From Diphasiastrum complanatum (taxonomy: Eukaryota > Streptophyta > Lycopodiopsida > Lycopodiales > Lycopodiaceae), in contig CM055107.1 of the NCBI GenBank assembly GCA_029204225.1, positions 22,386,178 through 22,450,177 of the forward strand: DNA of 64,000 nucleotides, in the 5' to 3' direction. Position numbers and translations under genes: made by a program. The notes under the pieces were generated by a model. That model was not told the DNA's origin. It did not search any database and was given only the letters and a program-made list of their open reading frames with translations. Shown here in pieces: positions 55,100 to 64,000 of this stretch (its first letter is position 1; each line of letters starts with the position of its first letter).

Positions 55100-56963
55100 G
55101 AAAACAAAATCAAATATCTCTATTTGCTTACTACATAATAGACTAGAGTAATTTGATATTAACATCTCAAATAGTCTACTGAACTACCTATTGTCCTTCA
55201 ATTGCCATTTAATCTACACTTGGATTGACCATATGCAAAGAGATCGCTAGCTCAAAGAAGTTGGAGACTACGAATATGAGTAGGAATGTATCATTGAAAT
55301 ATTTCAACCTAGTAAAATAGCATGAAATTTCTTCATTTTGGACTATGCCTTAATAGCATTGCCCTTAACGAACGTTCTTAAGGGGGTGAAGAAAAAATGT
55401 AGCCAGCTGTCGCAGAAAAGTCCATTGATAACATGGACTGATGAAATGAATGAGAGTTTTGAGACTCTCAAGCACCGTGTTTCTACGACTCCAATTTTAC
55501 ACATTGTCGATCCTAACTGACCCTTTCTGGTTGATACGGATGCTAGCGACTTTGCTGTAGGAGCGGTTCTTTATCAAGATGGTAGCCAGTTGCTTTTGAA
55601 AGCAAGAAGCTGGATCTTGCTCAATCAAGGTATTCTACCTATGAGAAGGAGCTTTTTGCAATCATTCGCACGTTAAAAATCTGGAGGCATTATCTTTATG
55701 GTGCCAGACATACGGTGATGACTGATCACCAATCCCTTAAGTACATTTGTGATGCCAAGGATCTTCGTGGCCATAAGGATAGATGGTCGGAACTCATTCA
55801 AGAGTTTGTGTTCGACATTAAGTATCATAAAGTATGTCGAATTGCGTTGTCGATGCCTTGAGTCGGATTGGAGAGATTAACTAGTTATGCTTTGCTGAGA
55901 TCCAATCTGATGAAACTATGCTTTTTGCCACCGCACATAAAAGTTAAGCAGACAGTGCTAGATTCAAGGCAAAAGTGAATGAGGCATTTTCTAAGCAGAT
56001 TTTACTAGAGAATAGCATGCCAAGTACATGATTCATGGAGCAGGAAAGGTGAGGGAAGCATTACCTAGATAAATCCTTAAGAAGCCCACTCCTAAGTTGG
56101 TTGCTACTTGTCTATGTCTATACCAAAACTACCAAATCTTGTTGTATCTTGTCATCTTCTAAACTTCTCGCATCATATTAAAAAATACTTGGCAGTTAAA
56201 TGCTCCTACTAGCATTGTTCGAATAGAACAATCAATAGGCCAAAGACAATCAAGCAATCAGCTTTTATGTTGTTCTTTTCAGATATTAGAGAGAGGAAAA
56301 AGCGAGTGAATGCAATATAGAAAACGTACAATGAGGCAATGATAAAGCAAGAAAAAATGGATGTTGAATTCCTTTGAAATAAGCATTTGTAAATGTCCAT
56401 CATTCTTGTCACATGTTGAAGCTTCTAAAATAGAATATTGACATATTGGAGCCATATATAAGCACTCTATGTATTTACATTTGCTAGAAACCTACAAAAA
56501 CGGGATTGAATGGGTGACTTATGTAATCCCTGACCTTCAAATCTAATTGATTACCAACACTCTCCAATAAGACTGAATGACTACAGTTCGCAAGGCTTCT
56601 CACTTGGTAAATAGTTTACTTTAACATTTATGACTTCAATCAACATGCTCGAATTGAGTTATGTGAATTGTGATCATATCTACCCATTTTCAACTCAATG
56701 AAAAGAAAAGCTACTAAAAATAATAATAACTCACATGAACCAAGTGACTTTTGCGAGTTTTTGTCAAAAACAGTAGACTGGTGAATGGCAACAATGCCCG
56801 GGTGCACATGTACGTGATTTGACCTTAACACCGTCTTATTCACTTGTTCATGTGCTGGTGCAAATAAAACGTTCCCATTTGCTTGCAATGCCTCCTTTCT
56901 TCTGAGGATATGCCTTGCATTAAGCGTGAAATTCTTAGACGAGAAACAAGTCCCCAATGCCAT
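48871..56963 (-). CDS. 2,3-bisphosphoglycerate-dependent phosphoglycerate mutase-like protein, six coding exons
   Basis: Exons on the minus strand: 56963-56735, 54592-54369, 54265-54147, 54010-53854, 52919-52818, 49098-48871. All introns are GT-AG and all phases join, giving 1059 nt and 352 aa. Residues 1-76 are a basic N-terminal extension without a domain, likely a transit peptide, as plant homologues are often plastidic. Catalytic domain: [10 protein letters not shown] with the phospho-accepting His, [50 protein letters not shown], and the second catalytic His in [17 protein letters not shown], then [15 protein letters not shown]. This family interconverts 3- and 2-phosphoglycerate. The end is odd: after GVYAF the usual YTxxLAxYR tail is replaced by an unrelated ~30 residues, so a further intron may exist with donor near 48985. 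Introns 1 and 5 hold transposon remnants. Confidence 0.9.
50500..51760 (+). pseudogene. Decayed hAT transposase
   Basis: Plus strand traces in hAT order: [20 protein letters not shown] (about 50528), a block around 50840-50970 corresponding to [16 protein letters not shown] and [15 protein letters not shown] with TGA in place of the usual Trp codon before [24 protein letters not shown] (about 51150) and [23 protein letters not shown] (about 51676-51740). Stops in several places. Antisense to the host gene. Confidence 0.78.
51965..52105. repeat. Degenerate GGTTCAGTAC minisatellite
   Basis: About ten imperfect repeats of (TAT/TAC)GGTT(C/T)AGTA-like units of 10-20 bp. Confidence 0.65.
53321..53500. 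repeat. Tandem duplication of ~90 bp in intron 4
   Basis: Copy 1 is 53321-53406 and copy 2 is 53412-53500. Both run from GCTGGAAG through CTTGGAAG/TTTGGAAG, ATGGGCTTCAT and AAATGGCTG to TTTTACAGTGCCCAC. Confidence 0.8.
55043..55090. repeat. (GA)n microsatellite, 48 bp
   Basis: Uninterrupted GA dinucleotides within intron 1. Confidence 0.95.
55338..55895 (+). pseudogene. Ty3/gypsy RT end-RNase H remnant in intron 1
   Basis: Plus strand. PLTNVLKG and [15 protein letters not shown] (RT thumb), then [18 protein letters not shown] (RNase H), [29 protein letters not shown], and [18 protein letters not shown]. Needs several frame changes. No other part of the element is nearby. Antisense to the host gene. 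Confidence 0.85.
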
Positions 56964-57013
56964 CCTGCAAAAGGGTTTTAAACTAGAAAACAAAGTTAGT
57001 GAAAAAATGAAAA

Positions 57014-57016
<3 letters not shown>

Positions 57017-57104
<88 letters not shown>
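57017..57104. repeat. Compound (TC)n(AC)n microsatellite
   Basis: About 48 bp of TC followed by about 40 bp of AC, just upstream of the phosphoglycerate mutase start codon region. Confidence 0.95.
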
Positions 57105-57106
<2 letters not shown>

Positions 57107-58559
57107 CTCTTTAGAAGTGAAGCACAACCCCAAAGCAAAAAATTCACAAAAAGGTTTCAAAATATTTACAAAATCTGTTCAAATCTGAGGAGATTCATGT
57201 TGAGCACAATGTTTCGTAGATCAATCGATCTAACACCACAAATGTCATTTGTCAAAATTAAACCCATCTAAACCAATAACAGCCTAATTAAGAAGTAGCT
57301 ATCACGTTCATGTTAAAGAAAGTAATAGAAACAAAATACCTTTGCATTGCCACAAATCATATATCAAATCCTTTACCTTGCATTAAGATGGAGGATTTTA
57401 CACCATTAGATGTGGTAGTGCACATGAGACTGCAAAGAGAATGGAGAAGTTCCAAATCCTTCCTTGCCAAAAGATACATTAACAAAAGATAGACTGTCAA
57501 AAGATTCATCTAATAATGGAACTACTACTTATAGATAAATTTATAAGTTAACTAAACTTAAGTACCAACCATTTATTAGCCCTTGGAGGCCTAAAAAGGG
57601 GTCCACCTTTAGTTATTAAGAAATTGTAACCATTTGGGCCCTATTAAGCTTTGAAAGGCCTATTGAATTGACACTAATTCTAATGCACATGACAATGGGC
57701 AACTGAATGCTATCAGGTTGGTCCACAACCTTGATGTAAGTGATGTCCTCTCCACTTATTTGCCTTCCTTTACCTGCCATGATGAAGGTGGTTGAAGCTA
57801 ACATGAAAAACTGAAGTTCCTAAATCTTGTGTAGGAACCCTAAGCTTTGCAAGATTCCAAGCCCTTATGGTAAAACATGTGTTTCAAGTTTATTACAGCT
57901 CAACTCCTAGAGAGACTTCGCCTGATTGCTTACGCATGGGCATGATCGGTGTCCAGCAAATTAGCAGCTCATAGGTTATTCAAATAATTTTTGCTTCCAC
58001 TTTCGTTTTATTCTATTTGGTGAATGTCAAAGGTTTTAGGTGTAAGAGGAAGAGAGCGATGGGACCCACCTCAGAACAGATTACCTAGAGTCTACACTTT
58101 CATGCATCACATCATGCTGGAAAAGCATCAGTAATTACACCGTTCACTTGTGAACTTAAATACAAGTGAAATCTATCGAAGCCGAGATACGCGATTGCGA
58201 TTATGGCATGCAAGTGTGAATGATTTGGGAAGTCTAACCACTGAACACGTTATATTTGTGTATATCCGTTATTGAAAAACAATTCTATAGAGAACTTCAC
58301 AATTCACACTACTAAAGTGCGAATGGACATGATATTCTCCTTGGTTTGGACAATAAGAAACTTGAATTCACCATCTGCTAAGCTCGTCTGCTTTGAATAA
58401 CTCCAAATGCCATGTTACTATGCAGATTCAAAGGTACGAGCACAGTATGATCTAACCAATTCAGTTTTCAAACCACAAAAAAATTAAATAGCTCGCAAAT
58501 CCAAGCATTTTTCTCCCCAGCACTCAAAATTCTGAAACTCTTTTTCCGATAAATTTTCT
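57105..58559. other. Upstream region or 5' UTR intron of the phosphoglycerate mutase gene
   Basis: No coding motif recognised. A CCTTTTGCAG acceptor-like site lies directly before the start codon (ending about 56965), so this may be an intron in the 5' leader, with the first exon near 58.6 kb. Confidence 0.4.
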
Positions 58560-58605
58560 CTAAGGCAGCGGAAAGAAAATCAGAGTGCTTGAACAGAAAG
58601 CAAGC

Positions 58606-58778
58606 TTACGCAGATCACAACGAGCAGCAAACTCCCGGACCTCACTCAAATCCTCAAGCACCGACTGCAGTCCTGCTCCTGAGAAAACAAAACCAAATTG
58701 CTCACAGCAAGCAGAGGCGAGCAATGAAGCAAGATGGAGGAGATTCCGCAACGTACGAACTCTAGACGCACCACTCAT
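58606..58778 (-). CDS. Possible first exon, unrecognised (57 codons)
   Basis: Minus strand ATG at 58778, open to a good donor CTGC/GTAAGC at about 58606. The product would begin MSGASRVRTLRNLLHLASLL and contains SGAGLQSVLEDLSEV. I do not recognise it. The frame does not join the phosphoglycerate mutase exon at 56963, so it is either the first exon of a different gene, an upstream ORF in that gene's leader, or chance. A CT tract (58826-58868) sits just upstream, as is common in plant promoters and leaders. Confidence 0.35.
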
Positions 58779-58824
58779 CTATCGCTCCCAAGGAAAGCAA
58801 AGGCATGCGAGAGAGAGTTCAGGG

Positions 58825-58825
<1 letters not shown>

Positions 58826-58868
<43 letters not shown>
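58826..58868. repeat. (CT)n microsatellite
   Basis: About 43 bp of CT. Confidence 0.95.
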
Positions 58869-58878
<10 letters not shown>

Positions 58879-58949
58879 TTCTTTTTCCTCTTTTTTTTTC
58901 TTTGATCGCGTTTGCTTTGAAATGTTCATGCATTGAAATGTTCCCTTCC

Positions 58950-58952
<3 letters not shown>

Positions 58953-59022
<70 letters not shown>
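58953..59022. repeat. Compound (TG)n(TA)n microsatellite
   Basis: TG for about 32 bp then TA for about 38 bp. Confidence 0.95.
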
Positions 59023-59024
<2 letters not shown>

Positions 59025-59215
59025 TAGTTGGCAACTACAATATTTTAAGTAATACTACTTTTTACAATTTTGTCCTTTACCTGAATTTGTGCAATCTGCT
59101 CAAACAGCATAGCCATATGGCATGCCATGCAGCGTCGATATGCATTGAAATCAGAGGCTATAATTTCATGGTCCGTAAATAGGAAGTTATGTATGTGCAT
59201 GAGAGTTTTCAAATA

Positions 59216-59327
<112 letters not shown>

Positions 59328-59599
59328 GCTCTACTATGTCTTTCTCTTCTCTGTGTCTGCTCGCAATGTGTGTGTTTTTGTGCTGGTCTGCATGTACGAT
59401 TCTGGCGGCTTCGTGTCTTTTTTGTGCTGCTCTACATGCCTGATTCTGGCATCACGTACATGTATCACAGGCAGAGGCTGATTGAAAAGGTTTTGAAAAG
59501 CAAGAGGCATCTGTGATACCAGTTGCGATCTAGTTGCTTTTGTCTCTTATAGCAGAACGTTCAAAATAAGCTTTTTCTTCTCGTTCCGTTACAATTCTA

Positions 59600-60350
59600 T
59601 ATTTTTGTGTTGCGATCCAGTGTTTTCGACGATCGGAGGCAACGCAGATGATAAGCGGACGTGCTTCGTGGAAACAATTTTCAATCGGCCGATATGCAAA
59701 GGAAGAGGGGAAGCTGATGAACTTGCATCTTGAATGTGAGTTTGATCCTTCAAATTGGGTCGCACATGAGTGAAACATTGATCAAAGCTTCTGGGATTCT
59801 TTCTACGGCAGTGGAATGGACTAGTCTGCTCTTTACTCGGTGGATGATTTTGACATTCCGTATTCAAACAATGAGGAGGCACCACTGTTTCCTCACATTT
59901 GCAGAGGCATTAGTGGTGTTGTAAGAACTGCTAGTGATACTTATAAGCTGAGCTCATGGCAAGAGCAAACACAAAGTATGCAGTTATTTGTGTCTGGAAT
60001 AGATTCTCCCTGCTCTTCAAAAGTAGCTATCAAGGAAGCCAATCTTGTAGGTCGACAACGAGGGTTATCTAAGCAGTTTTAGGTGGGGGGAAGTTTGTGC
60101 AGGCTGATCTGTTTGCTTTTTGTGCCCGAAGCCTAGCAGCTCGCAAGCGATCGACCATGGAAAAAGAACAGATAGATTCATCGTAAGAACAAGTTAGCTG
60201 CTCTCTCTAATTTTGTAGCCAAATTCAGGCGAAACAAGCCTGTCGAAGCTCTTAGTCATTCAAAATGTCAGAAGACAAGTGCTTTCAATAGTGCGGTTTC
60301 CAAGATTCGTGGTGCAGATTTAGATGTAGGCTTGGGTCAGATATCTCGAA
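59600..60350 (+). pseudogene. Possible decayed coding sequence, unrecognised
   Basis: The plus strand gives a discontinuous protein-like reading: WKQFSIGRYAKEEGKLMNLH, SFWDSFYGSG, YSVDDFDIPYSNNEEAPLFP, YKLSSWQEQTQSMQLFVSG, then after a stop at 60080 ARSLAARKRSTMEKEQ and LAALSNFVAKFRRNKPVEAL. Stops lie at several points. The composition looks genic rather than transposon-like, but I recognise no family. Confidence 0.35.
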
Positions 60351-62241
<1,891 letters not shown>

Positions 62242-63065
62242 TGTTGGGAGTATTCCCAACAAAGTGTAAATAAATAAAATCATCCAATAAAATGTGTTGC
62301 GAGGGCATGGCATCCTGCATGTATAAGCCCATGGCCCAATGAGCACGCAAATAAAGTTGTAAATAAAATAAACATGACTTGGGCCTTGGAATTAAAATAA
62401 AACTAGAGGCTCAATGTCATTTTTCAACTTAGAGATCACTTTTTAGAGTTGGGCCCAAATTGGGACTCACATGAACCTTGTGATTTCTAATGTACTTTTC
62501 GTGGACCCTTGGATCAAGTTGGGTCCAAGATGAATGGATAGGATCATTGTGAATATTAGCCAATAGGATTGAGGAGCAAGGGCCTTCCCCATTTTATAAA
62601 AAGACACCATTTGTACACTATTTTTCATGCTTAATGAGAAAGAGGAAACTCTACCATTTTTGGAACAAAAGCATCTTCATTTGCTATTCATTACTTGCTA
62701 ATGCTCTTGATTGTGTTTTCCATTGCTTTCTATTTTCATGTTTATTGTTTGCCATAGTGAATGCTTTTCCATTAGCAAGCATAAGGAGCATTTGAGCTAA
62801 TCTCCACCCTCACTCTCTATCTGTCTCTCCTTCTCTCTTCTCTTCTCAACCTCTTCTTTTCTATCCCTTCCCTTCATCCAAATCATGATGAATGTTAGTG
62901 TAGAGGAGTAAAGTTAAAGGAGAGTAGTGTTAGTGGTGAGTAGAGTTAAGGGAGAGTAAGAAACGAACTAAAAGTAGCATCTATGCATAGTTAGGTACCT
63001 ATCCAATGATCTAACCCTTGTTGATAGGCGGGAGGGCTATACTACACGAAATCTTCGACCCTACA
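62242..63065 (+). repeat. 5' LTR of a Ty3/gypsy element (Athila/Tat-like)
   Basis: 824 bp, TGTTGGGAGTATTCCC at the left, ...CGACCCTACA at the right, adjacent to a primer-binding site. The left end itself holds an inverted repeat (TTGGGAGTATTCCCAA). A TATA-like TTTATAAAA lies at 62593-62601 and is followed by a pyrimidine-rich leader near 62805-62880. Confidence 0.8.
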
Positions 63066-63066
63066 G

Positions 63067-63084
63067 TGGCGCCGTTGCCGGGGA
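63067..63084 (+). other. Primer-binding site, Athila/Tat type
   Basis: TGGCGCCGTTGCCGGGGA one base after the LTR. This site is characteristic of large plant Ty3/gypsy elements of the Athila/Tat groups. Confidence 0.85.
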
Positions 63085-64000
63085 TAGGTTCCACTAACTA
63101 GTTTAGCTGCATTTTAGCTATTTTCTTGCTTTTCAGAGTAATTTAGGTATATTTTTGGGAGTTTAGAGCTAGTTTTCTGTATTTTTTTTTTTGTGTTTGG
63201 ACTATTCACAGCTAGCGGAGGAGGTGCGAGAGGGTAGAAGAGGCCCTGAATAGCCTCTCTAAGGGCTTGAAACCCAAAAAAACACACCAATCTGCATTTT
63301 GGAGGAAAAAGAGCTTAAAATCTCATCGGAATTTTATATCTCCAGAAGCAGTGAGAATTAACCCTTGCATGATTGGCAACAGCTCCAGGGTACTGTCCCA
63401 GACTTGCATAGAAGCCTGCGAGGGTTAGTTCCAAGCAGATTGTAAAAATTAGAGAAAAATCATAAAAATTTCAAATAACCCTTGAAAAAATACAAAAAAA
63501 TTCAAATCTTCATAAGAACTCTCGTAGAGCCCTCTGAAGTTCCATCTCAGTAAGACCAGGACACAGAGAAGCTTGCGAGAGTTAGTTTGATATCTAAGTG
63601 TCTGTGCGAGAGTTCCCAGTGAAAAAAAGACGGAAAAGTACCAGTGAACCCTTGCAGACAGCAAAATTTTCAGTTCCAATGGTCAAGAACTCTTGCAGAG
63701 GATTTTGAAGTTCCACCTCAGTGAGACCAGGACACATAAGAGCTTGCGAGAGTTAGTCTATTTCCAGTGAGTAGAAAATTGGATTTAAGTGCTAAAAAAT
63801 CACTAAAAAGTGAAGATCTAGCAAATACTTTCAGTAAGAACTCTCGTAGACCCTCTCAATCGATTCAAAATGGTAATTTACGTCAATGCTGAAGCCTGCA
63901 AGAGTTAGTGTGAAGACCTGGTGAAGATCAAGCCAAAAAAGTGATTTTGAACCCTCGTAAACAGTGAGATTTTCACTTCTTGCGAGAGTTAACTCTCGTA
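63085..64000 (+). other. Repetitive leader of the Athila/Tat-like element (runs off window)
   Basis: No gag within the window. From about 63330 the sequence is built of diverged units of about 150-180 bp, each with AAGAACTCTCGTAGA, GAAGTTCCA.CTCAGT.AGACCAGGACACA and CTTGCGAGAGTTAGT (63511-63585, 63682-63758, 63835-63910). It ends in the palindrome CGAGAGTTAACTCTCG (63983-63998). Confidence 0.65.

Larger units (their letters stand above)
54593..56734 (-). other. Intron 1 of the phosphoglycerate mutase gene (2.1 kb)
   Basis: Donor GTGAGT at 56734 and acceptor AACAG ending 54593. Contains (GA)n at 55043-55090 and an opposite-strand Ty3 RNase H remnant. Confidence 0.85.

Noticed and set aside
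57616-57804. 62-codon minus-strand ORF near the phosphoglycerate mutase gene
   Set aside because: No splice-site support and no motif; not a plausible exon in phase with the gene.

Overview
This window looks like nuclear DNA of a land plant. The evidence is a spliced plant-type phosphoglycerate mutase gene, a C2H2 zinc-finger gene with the plant QALGGH signature and a C-terminal EAR-like motif, and dense nested plant transposons: Ty1/copia, Ty3/gypsy, an Athila/Tat-like LTR, hAT, and Helitron remnants. Species cannot be fixed from sequence alone. The low gene density and layered insertions point to a repeat-rich genome.

Layout. 1-1236: 3' part of a multi-C2H2 zinc-finger gene (+). 1.2-3.7 kb: non-coding. 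3.7-11.6 kb: an old minus-strand copia element (A), split by a young, structurally complete copia-like element (5781-11335, +). That element has LTRs that look identical by eye, a 5-bp target duplication, a Met-tRNA-type primer site, and one 1024-codon gag-fusion ORF, but no protease, integrase or reverse transcriptase. 11.6-14.1 kb: mostly non-coding, with faint coding traces. 14.1-22.3 kb: an old Ty3/gypsy element (-), split by a full-length copia (15074-21290, -) whose gag-pol frame is broken by one stop. 22.3-24.7 kb: a deleted copia (B, +). 24.7-30.3 kb: a Helitron (+), split by a gag-only Ty3-like unit (-) with long direct repeats. 30.3-42.0 kb: a stack of copia fragments in both orientations. 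The last of these (39213-42033, -) has an intact RT/RNase H frame and carries the same LTR family as the gag-only element at 5.8 kb. 42.9-48.2 kb: a complete-ended hAT transposon (4841 bp) inserted 8 bp inside a 388-bp hAT-like MITE; both have perfect 8-bp target duplications. 48.9-57.0 kb: a six-exon phosphoglycerate mutase gene (-) with a decayed hAT in its last intron and a Ty3 RNase H remnant in its first. 57-62 kb: microsatellites, possible 5' leader, and unassigned AT-rich DNA. 62.2-64 kb: 5' LTR, primer site and repetitive leader of an Athila/Tat-like Ty3 element that runs off the window.

Only two host genes are clear: the zinc-finger gene and the phosphoglycerate mutase gene. They have no apparent functional link. 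The rest reads as a record of transposon insertion. The most novel signal is the gag-only copia element with a large unrecognised C-terminal protein region. It is paired with a pol-bearing relative whose LTR is identical over the terminal 238 bp and about 80% similar upstream (estimated by eye).
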